A DNA stretch of 64,000 nucleotides from Paenibacillus sp. An7 (GCF_009870785.1 NZ_WTWX01000007.1:115530-179529); one strand, 5' to 3'; positions 20,998 to 29,614 are shown, counted from the stretch's first letter. The notes: generated from the letters alone by a model not told the origin. Program-made: numbers and translations.

Positions 20998-23909
20998 TGA
21001 AAGGTATCCCCTTGTTACGGTTATTGTCTCGCAAGATGTGGAATACACGCTGGCTGACGTTAAGCACCTTGATTGGTCTTATTGTGGCCGTTGGCTTCAC
21101 GGTGAGTATACCTATGTATGCTGATGGCGCACTAAAGCGAGTTGTTGCGCAGTCCCTTGAGGATGAGAGCAGCGGTATGCCGGCCGGTTCACTGCTTATG
21201 AGTTATCAAGCTCCCGGCGGTACCAAAACGGATCTTAGGTCACTTGAGGATGTAGATCGATTCATTCAGCAGGATATTCCTGCGAAGATCGGATTTGATT
21301 ACAACACGTATGTTAATATCAGATCCATTCGAAGTACAGAAGTCAGCCCAGAAGATCCGGAAAAAGTAGATGCAAGCCGAATTCGTACCATGACACTCGG
21401 GTCAATGAATGATCTCAAAAATCATGTCACGATGAATCAAGGTGTACTTCCCGGAAATCAGGCTCAGGGTGATCTTATCGAAGCCGTCATGCTGGAAGAA
21501 GGGATGTACCGCAATGATCTGCATGTGGGAGACATCATGGAATATCCCGTATACAGCGGTCTGGATCTTACCCTTCGAGTCAAGATTGTGGGTGCATTTA
21601 CCCCGGATGATACAGCTGATCCATACTGGGTTCAGGGTTTTGAAGGAATGATGAACGGATTTTATGTAGACCCTGGCTTATTTGATACGTATCTTCTTGC
21701 AGACCAAAACGTGCCGATACAAACATCAAAATGGTACTACGTTTTTGATCTGAGTCAGATTAAAACAAGTCAGCTTCCTTCCTTAAGCAGTACACTCGAG
21801 CGTCTTGATATTGAACTTTATCAGAAGCTAAAGGACACAAAAGTAGATATTTCTTTCGGAGATTTACTCGCTAATTTTCGAAAACAAAGCCTACAGCTCC
21901 AAACCATGCTTTTTACTCTAGCGGTGCCCATGATTGCGATGGTTTTTTATTTTATCGTGATGAATGCTAGACAGTCTCTGCAAAAGCAGGAAAGTGATAT
22001 CGCTGTTCTTCGCAGCCGCGGGGCATCCGCCAAGCAGATCGTCATTTTATATTTACTGGAGGGCATCGTCCTAGGAGCAATTGCGATGGTAGCGGGACCT
22101 TTTCTCGGCTGGTTTATGGCAAAAAGCATCGGCTCAGCAAGTGGATTTCTGTCCTTTGTTGATCGTAAATCAATCCCAATTGGAATCACACAAGATGCAA
22201 TTCTTCTTGGCGCCATTGCCGTTCTTGCTTCGATTATTGCTTCGGTTATTCCCGCTATGGGGTATGCCCGGTCGACAATTGTTGATGCCAAACGCAGGCA
22301 AGCAAGAAGTGATAGAAAACCTTTTTGGCAGCGTTGGTATATGGATATTTTATTGCTGGGTCTTGCGGGTTACGGCTACTACCTGTTCTACGAAAGGCAG
22401 ATGCTGACTTTTCAAACCGGGATGACCACAGATCAGCTTCAAGTACAGCCGTTTTTATTCTTTGTCCCAGCACTTTTCATTTTTGCAGCAGGATTATTCT
22501 TCTTACGTATCTTCCCTTGGATTCTCAGGTTCTTCAGCTGGATGGGACGTAAAATTTTTCCGGTACCTATCTACCTTACGCTAACACAGCTTTCTCGCTC
22601 CTCTTCTTCTTATTACCCGCTTATGATCTTGCTCGTACTTACTTTGGGTCTTGGTGTATATAATGCATCAGCTGCGAGAACGATTGACTTGAACTCTACG
22701 GAACGTACTCTTTATCGATATGGAACGGATGTTGTGATGCAGACGGTATGGGAAGGAACCGCAGAGATGTTACCGAGCACCGGCGGAAATGCAGGGAATG
22801 GGGGAGGTTCTGGTTCACCAGGTACTGGAGGAGGAAACCCAGGTGCAGGAGGCGGAGGGAACCCTGGCGGTGGAGCTGGCGGCGGCTCGGGTTCACCTGC
22901 TCCAAGTAAAATAATATATTCAGAACCTCCTTTTGAAGTTTTTCGCCAGCTGCCTGGTGTAAAACATGCGGCGAGAGTGCTGCAGACTAAGGGAAATGTA
23001 GTCATATCAGGTAAATCGGCAGGCCAAGGGATGATAGTGGGCATCGATAACGTTGATTTTGCAGAGGTTGCCTGGTTCCGTAATGATTTGTTCCCCGCGC
23101 ATCCGAATAAATATCTAGACCTGTTGGGTCATTATGAGGGAGCGGTCATCATTCCGTCCGGGTTTGCTGCAAAATATCAGCTGGAAAGTGGAGATGTACT
23201 ATCGATTGCCTTGCAGGAACAGATGATGGATTTTGTTGTTTTTGGCATACTGCCTTACTGGCCGGCGCAGTATCCGGATGAGACGCCCTTTTTTATAACT
23301 AATCTGGATTATATCTACGATCAAGTTCCTATGATTCCATACGAAGTGTGGCTCAAAATGGAACCTGATGCGCTGGTTGCACCGCTTATTGAGAGACTTG
23401 GCAAGGATGGTATCGAGTTGTCATCGGTAAAAGATGTACGGACTGAACTTGTCGCTGAAGGTAAACATCCTTCAAGAGGAGGGGTGTTTGGAATTCTCAG
23501 TCTCGGATTCTTGGTATCCATCTTGATTTCACTTATTGGATATGTGCTGTATTGGTTCTTTAACTTATCTGGCCGTGTTGTTCAGTTCGGGGTACTCCGC
23601 GCCATGGGTCTGCCTCGAGCACAGCTCAGCGGGATGTTGCTACTAGAACAGATTTTTACCGCAGGATTATCGATTGTACTCGGAATTGGGATCGGTGAAC
23701 TCGCAAGTCGGTTATTTTTACCGTTCCTCCAGACTACAGATAATGTGAAACAGCAAGTACCTCCATTTCGAATTGTTTTTGAACAAAGTGACACGCTTCA
23801 GTTGTACGCAGTGACGCTTGTAATGCTGCTGATTGGTGCAGGAATGCTGCTGTGGCAAATCCGGAGACTGAAGGTGCATCAAGCCGTCAAAATGGGAGAG
23901 GAGCGGTAA
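20997..23909 (+). CDS. Large FtsX-like ABC permease
   Basis: A 970-residue permease with about ten membrane segments: one at the N-terminus, a large outside domain (about 250 residues), six segments between about 300 and 560, a second outside domain (about 200 residues) and three at the end. MNARQSLQKQESDIAVLRSRGAS is a typical FtsX-domain motif, and FGVLRAMGLPRAQL repeats it near the C-terminus. The second outside domain opens with a Gly/Pro/Ser-rich low-complexity linker of about 40 residues (about 22780-22905). It fits a MacB-like or lipoprotein-type exporter that pulls substrate from the membrane outward. The substrate is unknown. Confidence 0.87.
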   Translation: MKGIPLLRLLSRKMWNTRWLTLSTLIGLIVAVGFTVSIPMYADGALKRVVAQSLEDESSGMPAGSLLMSYQAPGGTKTDLRSLEDVDRFIQQDIPAKIGFDYNTYVNIRSIRSTEVSPEDPEKVDASRIRTMTLGSMNDLKNHVTMNQGVLPGNQAQGDLIEAVMLEEGMYRNDLHVGDIMEYPVYSGLDLTLRVKIVGAFTPDDTADPYWVQGFEGMMNGFYVDPGLFDTYLLADQNVPIQTSKWYYVFDLSQIKTSQLPSLSSTLERLDIELYQKLKDTKVDISFGDLLANFRKQSLQLQTMLFTLAVPMIAMVFYFIVMNARQSLQKQESDIAVLRSRGASAKQIVILYLLEGIVLGAIAMVAGPFLGWFMAKSIGSASGFLSFVDRKSIPIGITQDAILLGAIAVLASIIASVIPAMGYARSTIVDAKRRQARSDRKPFWQRWYMDILLLGLAGYGYYLFYERQMLTFQTGMTTDQLQVQPFLFFVPALFIFAAGLFFLRIFPWILRFFSWMGRKIFPVPIYLTLTQLSRSSSSYYPLMILLVLTLGLGVYNASAARTIDLNSTERTLYRYGTDVVMQTVWEGTAEMLPSTGGNAGNGGGSGSPGTGGGNPGAGGGGNPGGGAGGGSGSPAPSKIIYSEPPFEVFRQLPGVKHAARVLQTKGNVVISGKSAGQGMIVGIDNVDFAEVAWFRNDLFPAHPNKYLDLLGHYEGAVIIPSGFAAKYQLESGDVLSIALQEQMMDFVVFGILPYWPAQYPDETPFFITNLDYIYDQVPMIPYEVWLKMEPDALVAPLIERLGKDGIELSSVKDVRTELVAEGKHPSRGGVFGILSLGFLVSILISLIGYVLYWFFNLSGRVVQFGVLRAMGLPRAQLSGMLLLEQIFTAGLSIVLGIGIGELASRLFLPFLQTTDNVKQQVPPFRIVFEQSDTLQLYAVTLVMLLIGAGMLLWQIRRLKVHQAVKMGEER

Positions 23910-23910
23910 G

Positions 23911-24765
23911 ATGATCCACTGTGAAGGTCTTGTCAAAATTTATAAATCAAGTGAAGTGGAAGTGGTTGCCCTGCAAGGACTCAACCTCACGGTTGAGGAT
24001 GGAGAAATGATGGCGATCATTGGGAACAGCGGAAGCGGGAAATCTACGCTTTTAAATATTTTAGGCGGGCTAGATCGCCCTTCTGCAGGAACTGCTGTTG
24101 TTGGTGATTGGGACCTGCTCAAGATGACAGAACCTCAGCTCGTCGAATATAAACGTCATACCGTCGGATTTATATGGCAGAATAACGGCCGCAACTTACT
24201 TCCATACATGACAGCGCTCGAGAATGTGGAGACACCGATGATGCTTGGCGGTAAATATGACCGGGCTTATGCCAAACAGCTGCTGGAGTGGGTAGGTCTT
24301 AAAGATCGCATGCATTCAAGGCTTTATCAACTATCTGGAGGGGAACAGCAGAGGGTTGCGATTGCGATCTCCTTATCTAATAAGCCAAAATTGCTGCTTG
24401 CGGATGAACCTACCGGTTCGGTAGACAGCGAGACGAGTGACCGTATTATGGATATTTTTCGCAAAATGAACCGGGAACTAGGGATTAGTATTGTCATTGT
24501 TACACATGATCTAGAACTCGCGAACAAAGTGGACCGGATTGTTGCTATTCGGGATGGACTGACGAGTACCGAATTTGTGAAACGAAATGCTAGTCTTGAT
24601 ACGGAACGCGTTCCAGGCAGTAAAGAGGTACATGAGGCATTTGTTATCATTGATCGCGCTGGAAGATTACAGGTACCAAGAGAATACTTAGAGGCACTAT
24701 CCATCGATGAGCGGGCTACACTTGAATTTGATGGGGAGCGCATCGTCATTACGCAGCCGAAGTAA
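23911..24765 (+). CDS. ABC ATPase with C-terminal AbrB-like domain
   Basis: The 284-residue protein carries a complete ATPase: [26 protein letters not shown] and VTHD. It would be the second ATPase for the permease, whose gene ends two bases before. After the usual end (about residue 225) come 60 more residues. The segment IIDRAGRLQVPREYLEAL, then RATLEFDGERIVI, has the pattern of an AbrB/SpoVT swapped-hairpin domain, normally used for dimer formation and DNA binding. I infer that domain by eye. It might serve dimer formation only. Confidence 0.88.
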   Translation: MIHCEGLVKIYKSSEVEVVALQGLNLTVEDGEMMAIIGNSGSGKSTLLNILGGLDRPSAGTAVVGDWDLLKMTEPQLVEYKRHTVGFIWQNNGRNLLPYMTALENVETPMMLGGKYDRAYAKQLLEWVGLKDRMHSRLYQLSGGEQQRVAIAISLSNKPKLLLADEPTGSVDSETSDRIMDIFRKMNRELGISIVIVTHDLELANKVDRIVAIRDGLTSTEFVKRNASLDTERVPGSKEVHEAFVIIDRAGRLQVPREYLEALSIDERATLEFDGERIVITQPK

Positions 24766-24787
24766 CCATAGAGAGGAAGATTTTCTA

Positions 24788-26257
24788 ATGAAAAAGAGGT
24801 CTTTGTTAGCTCGTCCTGTTGTGACATTACTTACTTGTATGACCCTGGTGGCACCAGCAATTGCGGGCTGTACAGCAGCCGAACCATCACAGCAGCAAGA
24901 GCGAGTATTGCGATTGGGAACGCTATATGGAAGTAATGATGATTCCTATTTCCGTCAGCAGTATACGGATGTGTTTGAAGTGTTAAATGATAATATAACG
25001 ATTGAGATTGTCCCTGCCATTGATCAGACCGAGTATCAGTACTATGATTACACGCAAAAGGAACAGCCTGAACAGCCCGATCAACTTGAATCCGTGAAAA
25101 AGATGCTGACCGGGGATAATCCAGTAGACATTATTATTGGCGATGTAAGTACAATGAAGTCTTTGGTTCAGGAAAATATGCTTAAGCAGCTAGATCCCCT
25201 CATTGCCGAAGATAAATTTGATACAAGTGATATTGTACCGACAGTCCTGGACGGAATTAAAGATATAGGTGATAACAGTATCTATGCGCTAACTCCGACA
25301 TTCTCTTCTTCTGCTTTATTTTATAACAAGGCGATCTTTCAGAAAGCAGGTGTAGAACCGCCCGTTGATGGATCCACGTGGGATGACATTTTTGATAAAG
25401 CGCGCCGTGTTACGAGTGGAGAAGGGAAAGACCAAATTTATGGGATATCCTTAAATCAATGGGGAAGTGATGCGTTCTATGATGCGCAGACCTATGCAGC
25501 TCCTCTGCAATTGCGTACTTACGACGATAAGGCGGAGAAGATGACAGTGGATAATGATTCATGGGAAAAAGTATGGTCAACTATCTCAAAGCTTTCTCGT
25601 GACAAAATTTTAGCGGGGCAAGATGCGATGAACAATAACTCGGGGTCACCTGAGGAATTTAATCCATTCCAAGGCAACTTGTTTATGGAAGGCCGTGCCG
25701 CGATGGTTATCGCTGATTATGGTTATGTAACCCGTCTGATCAATGACAATAAGTATGCAGAGAAGAACGAGAAATTTAATCCTATTGATTGGGATGTCGT
25801 GACTCCGCCCGTGCATCAAGAGAAACCTGGTGTTGGCGGCAACGTCTATCTCAGTAATTTAATGGCCATTAACAGCAGTGCTCAGAATCCAGATGACGCA
25901 TGGGAATTTATTAAATTTCTAAATGGTGAAGAATGGGCAAAGATAAGAGCCAGAAGCAGTTACGAACTTGTGTCTCGGAAGAGTTATATTAAGCCAAAAG
26001 AAGGTTTGGATTATAATATCGGCGCATTTTATACCCTAAAACCAACTCCACCAGTTAATATGAATCAATACCAGCTGTATCAAAAAATGCCGAATCTGTG
26101 GCAAGTTGATCAAGTAGGACAGAAATATTTTAAACAAGTAATGGATAACAAAAAGACACCAAAAGAAGCACTGGCAGAATGGCAAAAAGAAGGGAATGAA
26201 ATGTTGCTTAAGCTTCAAAAAGATCCAAAAGCCTCTTTTGAAGATAAATTGCAATAG
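24788..26257 (+). CDS. Extracellular solute-binding lipoprotein (family 1 type)
   Basis: This 489-residue protein has a lipoprotein signal ending IAGC and a mature part resembling sugar-type binding proteins. DIIIGDVSTMKSLVQENMLKQLDPLI, FYNKAIFQKAGVEPP and FMEGRAAMVIADYG are the usual blocks. The ATG at 24788 follows AGAGAGGAAG; the open frame runs further back into the ATPase gene but is not used. No sugar-importer permease accompanies it. It sits instead behind an exporter-like set, which is unusual. It might act as a sensor or chaperone for exported material. Confidence 0.85.
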   Translation: MKKRSLLARPVVTLLTCMTLVAPAIAGCTAAEPSQQQERVLRLGTLYGSNDDSYFRQQYTDVFEVLNDNITIEIVPAIDQTEYQYYDYTQKEQPEQPDQLESVKKMLTGDNPVDIIIGDVSTMKSLVQENMLKQLDPLIAEDKFDTSDIVPTVLDGIKDIGDNSIYALTPTFSSSALFYNKAIFQKAGVEPPVDGSTWDDIFDKARRVTSGEGKDQIYGISLNQWGSDAFYDAQTYAAPLQLRTYDDKAEKMTVDNDSWEKVWSTISKLSRDKILAGQDAMNNNSGSPEEFNPFQGNLFMEGRAAMVIADYGYVTRLINDNKYAEKNEKFNPIDWDVVTPPVHQEKPGVGGNVYLSNLMAINSSAQNPDDAWEFIKFLNGEEWAKIRARSSYELVSRKSYIKPKEGLDYNIGAFYTLKPTPPVNMNQYQLYQKMPNLWQVDQVGQKYFKQVMDNKKTPKEALAEWQKEGNEMLLKLQKDPKASFEDKLQ

Positions 26258-26283
26258 GGAACATCTAGGAGAGATTACTTACC

Positions 26284-26421
26284 ATGCTTATTATGAGGTG
26301 GGTTCGGAAATTGCTGGTTTGGCTATTGTGGGTGTTACTGATCGTGTTATTCCTTTTTAATCTCGTTATCTTGATTGCGATCGTGTTGATGGCCATTGCA
26401 GATTTTAAGGGACCGTCATAG
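26284..26421 (+). CDS. 45-residue hydrophobic peptide
   Basis: ATG 26284 lies behind AGGAGAG. The 45-residue product is a single long hydrophobic helix (VWLLWVLLIVLFLFNLVILI) with RK at the front and DFKGPS at the end. It lies 26 bases after the binding-protein stop and before the operon terminator, so it belongs to the operon. It is probably a small membrane partner of the transporter. I do not recognise a family. Confidence 0.65.
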   Translation: MLIMRWVRKLLVWLLWVLLIVLFLFNLVILIAIVLMAIADFKGPS

Positions 26422-26473
26422 AAGGGTAAGAAAATTATTAATAATAATATGTGTTTGAATATTTGATCTATAG

Positions 26474-26513
26474 CTCTGAGTAACAGCGATTTGCTGCTGC
26501 TCAGAGTTTTTTT
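26474..26513 (+). terminator. Terminator of the ABC operon
   Basis: CTCTGAG and CTCAGAG pair, CAGC and GCTG extend the stem, and seven T follow. Confidence 0.85.
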
Positions 26514-26597
26514 ATGGAGAGGGTTATTTCATATGAAAGAAGGGTATCCTGCTAAAGCAACTTTAAAATAGAGTAGTGTCAAAGGAAGATGACTCGG

Positions 26598-26762
26598 TTG
26601 AACTGGATCTATTATGCTAGACTATATGTATCAAAGTTCCAGGCAGGATGTCTGGCTAAACGGATGGAGCAAGACGGATGGATTTACGGTCATGATGATC
26701 CTAAGCAGGTTGAAGTATATCAATCTCGTAAAGGAAAATACGGTGTTCGATTTATTCCGTAA
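26598..26762 (+). CDS. Small conserved-looking protein, unknown
   Basis: A 54-residue frame read from TTG 26598, placed eight bases after AAAGGAAG. An ATG nine bases earlier touches that site. The product is mixed and soluble, rich in aromatic residues (NWIYYARLYVSKFQ, then MEQDGWIYGHDD and KGKYGVRFIP), which is unlike random translation. It ends just before the tRNA promoter. I do not recognise a function. Confidence 0.5.
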   Translation: MNWIYYARLYVSKFQAGCLAKRMEQDGWIYGHDDPKQVEVYQSRKGKYGVRFIP

Positions 26763-26768
26763 AAGGCC

Positions 26769-26798
26769 TTGACATTTCTATTACATATCGTGTATATT
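26769..26798 (+). promoter_or_regulatory. Promoter of the tRNA pair
   Basis: TTGACA, an 18-base spacer and TATATT lie about 30 bases before the first tRNA. Confidence 0.75.
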
Positions 26799-26830
26799 AT
26801 TAGAGGTCGCTGTTTTAATTAACTAATTGA

Positions 26831-26904
<74 letters not shown>

Positions 26905-26962
26905 TTGAAGTACCTACACAGCGCTTCAGCAACAATTACCTGATGTGTAATTGAAATGATCA

Positions 26963-27036
26963 GGGCCCTTAGCTCAGTTGGTTAGAGCGGTCGGCTCATA
27001 ACCGATTGGTCGGGGGTTCGAGTCCCTCAGGGCCCA
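26963..27036 (+). tRNA. tRNA with CAT anticodon, probably tRNA-Ile2
   Basis: GGGCCCT pairs with AGGGCCC and the anticodon loop is CTCATAA. The D-arm AGCTCAGTTGGTTAGAGC and the body resemble the B. subtilis tRNA-Ile that TilS converts to read AUA, more than elongator tRNA-Met. The identity is inferred from recalled similarity. The gene is followed by a perfect terminator. Confidence 0.85.
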
Positions 27037-27043
27037 TTATGGA

Positions 27044-27090
27044 GGAAAAGACCTCTTGCATTTCTGCAAGAGGTCTTTTCCTTTTTTTTA
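27044..27090 (+). terminator. Terminator of the tRNA pair
   Basis: GGAAAAGACCTCTTGCA and its exact complement form a 17-base stem around a three-to-four-base loop, followed by eight T. Confidence 0.95.
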
Positions 27091-27199
27091 TTTTTAAAAC
27101 GTTGCATATGATTCTATTGAAATATGTCTTTAGTAGCAGGAATTTAGTCCTATATATCGAATATATATCTAGATTCAAGAAAGACGGAGGACTTTTATA

Positions 27200-27936
27200 A
27201 TGGCTAGACGCAAAAGTAAAGTAAAAAAGCGGGAGGAGCTTATTCAGTCAACCTTTCTATTTGTAATCTTTGTAACGGGTTTTGGTACCTTTGTGATGAC
27301 AAAATCAGTTTATTTATCTATCGTGGTAAGCCTTATATCTCTAGGTATTCTTATTGCTGTTTTAATTAATATTAAGTATCAGAGAATCAGACGACTCAAA
27401 CGTTCAGGAATAGAGGATATTGATCAGATGAATGGGATTCAGTTCGAGAAATATCTAAGTCATCTGTTTGCTGTTCAGGGCTATAAGACTCAGGTTACGA
27501 AAGCTGCCGGGGATTATGGGCTGACCTGATTTTAGAGAAAGTGGGAAGCAAGATTGTTGTCCAAGCTAAGCGTTACAGTAATAATGTAGGAATCAAAGCG
27601 GTACAGGAAGCTAAGGCTGCTATTGCTTATTACGGGGCTGCAGAGGCGTGGGTAGTAACGAGTAGTGATTATACGGAGGCTGCACGTAACCTCGCTAGTT
27701 CGAATCGAGTGAAATTAATTAACCGAGATATGTTAATAGAGATGATCCTGGTAATGAAGGACAAGGGAGAGCCAATCCCTGAGCCAAGTGAAGTAATTAG
27801 TGATGTTCCAACCAAGGAATTTACGTGCCTGAGGTGTGGAAATCCTCTAGTACTGCGAAACAGTTCTAGAGGTTCTTTTTATGGCTGCAGCAGTTTTCCG
27901 AAATGTCGGTATATAAAGAAACATGAAGCGATATGA
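27200..27936 (+). pseudogene. Mrr-type restriction endonuclease with topoisomerase zinc finger, frameshifted
   Basis: Two frames together make one protein. The first (27200-27529) has two membrane segments and the Mrr-fold start GIQFEKYLSHLFAVQGYKTQVTKAAGDYG. The second (27541-27936) continues with VVQAKRYSNNVGIKAVQEA, containing the QAK catalytic core, and ends in a C4 zinc finger of topoisomerase type (CLRCG to YGCSSFPKCRY). One extra G after GATTATGGG, near 27520, would join them as GADLILEKVGSKIVVQAKR. It is either a recent inactivation or a base-calling error. The family cleaves DNA and may act on foreign or modified DNA. Confidence 0.85.
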
Positions 27937-28052
27937 AAGATTTGCATTTCAGCACCGAAGCGAGTCAGCTAGTATAGCAGATCCTATATTGACTGCTACT
28001 TTAGTATTTACCAGCTATTACGAGTCAGTCCAGAAGCATAAGGAATAAATAA

Positions 28053-28099
28053 CGCCAGCCTAGTCTTCAGTGATGGAAGAGTGGGTTGGTGTTTTTTTT
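28053..28099 (+). terminator. Terminator after the Mrr-type gene
   Basis: CGCCAGCC pairs with GGTTGGTG (G-U pairs included), TCTTC with GAAGA, and eight T follow. The 115 bases between the gene and this hairpin hold nothing else. Confidence 0.75.
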
Positions 28100-28114
28100 G
28101 TAAAAATAAGGAGA

Positions 28115-28143
28115 TTGCAAAGGAACACTTGTTCTTATATAAT
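28115..28143 (+). promoter_or_regulatory. SOS-type promoter with LexA box
   Basis: TTGCAA (28115), 17 bases, then TATAAT (28138) is a near-perfect sigma-A promoter. The spacer contains GAACACTTGTTC (28123-28134), which fits the Gram-positive LexA/DinR core GAAC-N4-GTTC as a perfect palindrome around CT. LexA bound there would block RNA polymerase, so the two genes that follow should be induced by DNA damage. Confidence 0.75.
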
Positions 28144-28177
28144 AAATGCAAACAAACGTTCTGGTGGGGTGATACAT

Positions 28178-28357
28178 ATGCCGCGTAAATATATTGGCAG
28201 GCAAGTGGAAATTGTATATTTAGATCGCCGTGGGAAGGTAACCCAGCGGAATATTGAAATTCATCAAATCCGTAATACGGGTGAACCTCGTACCTTTAAT
28301 GAAGAGAACGTGCTGGCTTATCAGCCTGTACGAACGACAACAACACGAACAGCCTAA
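28178..28357 (+). CDS. 59-residue small protein of an SOS-type operon
   Basis: The ATG at 28178 follows GGTGGGGTG. The product is 59 residues and beta-rich: GRQVEIVYLDRRGKVTQRNI, then FNEENVLAYQPVR and a Thr/Arg tail. The pattern IVYLDRRGKVTQR recalls the first strands of WYL domains, an Sm-like ligand-binding fold often joined to helix-turn-helix domains. That is a weak inference. It sits 13 bases before a winged-helix gene and behind a LexA-box promoter. I do not recognise an established family. Confidence 0.7.
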   Translation: MPRKYIGRQVEIVYLDRRGKVTQRNIEIHQIRNTGEPRTFNEENVLAYQPVRTTTTRTA

Positions 28358-28370
28358 GGAGTTGAAGAGG

Positions 28371-28667
28371 ATGTTACCTGATTTTGAGCGTAAACTATTG
28401 CGGATTTTAGTTAATTTTAGTGGGCAACGTGGCCGAATGCCAGAGGTCGCTGAATTAGAAATAAAAACGGGAAAGTCACGGTCTCAAATCCGCAAGGCAC
28501 TTGCGGAACTGGAACGAAAACAGTTTATTGTATGGAAAGATAAGTCGAGTGCTCGTGGAATTCTTATTATTGAGGGTTGGGAACCTTTAGGAGAAAGCAA
28601 TTATCTAGCACCGAGTATTGGACCGATTACACGTGGAAATGGACTCGACTACTGGACTCTATACTAG
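28371..28667 (+). CDS. Winged-helix DNA-binding protein, LexA N-terminal-like
   Basis: A 98-residue protein whose first 70 residues read as a winged helix: FERKLLRILVNFSGQRGRMP, then a recognition-helix region TGKSRSQIRKALAELERKQF and a wing VWKDKSSARGILII. The layout resembles the LexA DNA-binding domain without the peptidase half. It follows AAGGAG about eight bases upstream and is co-transcribed with the 59-residue protein from the LexA-box promoter. It is likely a small regulator made after DNA damage. Target unknown. Confidence 0.75.
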   Translation: MLPDFERKLLRILVNFSGQRGRMPEVAELEIKTGKSRSQIRKALAELERKQFIVWKDKSSARGILIIEGWEPLGESNYLAPSIGPITRGNGLDYWTLY

Positions 28668-28685
28668 AGGTGAATATTTTTTATT

Positions 28686-28907
28686 TTATTTCATAAAATA
28701 ACGAACAATCCAGGATATCACACTAAGAAGTACGCTGATGATGATACATGTAACCACTGGAAAATAGAAAGTGAAAATCCCTTTCTCCACATGAATATCA
28801 CCAGGTAGACGTCCAATCGAGATAAATCTACCTACAAACATCCAAATGACGCCTGCTGCAATGAGTGCGATGCCTGCTATGATAAGCAGTTTTGGGATAT
28901 TAGTCAT
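28686..28907 (-). CDS. Small membrane protein, DUF2905 type
   Basis: A 73-residue protein with two hydrophobic helices (LLIIAGIALIAAGVIWMFVG and FPVVTCIIISVLLSVISWIV) joined by a loop with the family motif GRLPGDI. That motif is characteristic of DUF2905 proteins, whose role is not known. The ATG follows GGGAGG by about ten bases. It converges on the winged-helix gene. Confidence 0.85.
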   Translation of the reverse strand: MTNIPKLLIIAGIALIAAGVIWMFVGRFISIGRLPGDIHVEKGIFTFYFPVVTCIIISVLLSVISWIVRYFMK

Positions 28908-29030
28908 TTCGAGCGTACCTCCCTTACCTTTTCTTTATTTGCTGCCTGTTCTCTTCTTAACATATCCATCAGCACCTATAAGATATGCAGAGATATCCTA
29001 GTCATTAATCTTAATAAAGATATACAAATA

Positions 29031-29066
29031 AATAAAGCCGGAAGAGTAACCTCCCGACTTTATTTC
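29031..29066 (-). terminator. Terminator of the 75-residue protein gene
   Basis: A 15-base stem (AAATAAAGCCGGAAG against CTCCCGACTTTATTT, one G-U and one mismatch-type pair) with T-rich flanks on both strands. It lies just past the leftward gene ending at 29097. Confidence 0.7.
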
Positions 29067-29096
29067 TATGATTTCGTTCAAATAGTTGCATTTAGC

Positions 29097-29324
29097 TTAG
29101 CGAGTACAAGTTTGAAAGGATTTTTTAGACCTTTTTATGCTTAGAATTCTCGTGACCTGTTCTACTTCCTCATAAGGGATCCACACAGGTCCGAATGTCG
29201 TACGAAGGATAAGACGAGAAGGGTGGTCGGTTTCGACCGGAAAGCCTGAGATCGTTTCCCCATTTTTACTTTTCACTATAATTTCCTGGTTTCGTTTGAT
29301 GGCAATCGCCGCTTCTTTATTCAT
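29097..29324 (-). CDS. 75-residue protein, small beta-barrel-like, unknown
   Basis: The pattern VKSKNGETISGFPVE, RLILRTTFGPVWIP, EEVEQVTRIL suggests a five-strand Sm-like barrel. No catalytic motif is seen. The last ten residues are basic. The start is preceded by AGGAGAA on the minus strand. I do not recognise a named family. The flanking region 29325-29614 is AT-rich and holds no clear gene. Confidence 0.65.
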   Translation of the reverse strand: MNKEAAIAIKRNQEIIVKSKNGETISGFPVETDHPSRLILRTTFGPVWIPYEEVEQVTRILSIKRSKKSFQTCTR

Positions 29325-29614
29325 AAGCCTATTCTCCTATGCAGATCGTAATAAGTACATAATACAGGTCTTCGTGCATCTAAAAAAAGATACTTTGTAC
29401 ACATGCAGTTTATTTTCTCATCTACAAATAGTCTAACAGAACTAGTTCAATATTTCTACAAATATCCAAAAAGAATCTTAAAATTAAATTAAACGGCTTT
29501 TATGCTTTCTAAACAAAATATTGCATAAATGTTTATGTATTGTTTACAAAACAGCAGAAAGTTTAAGAATAGGACATAGATGGTTATAAGAAATGAAGAG
29601 GAGGTAAGATTAAG

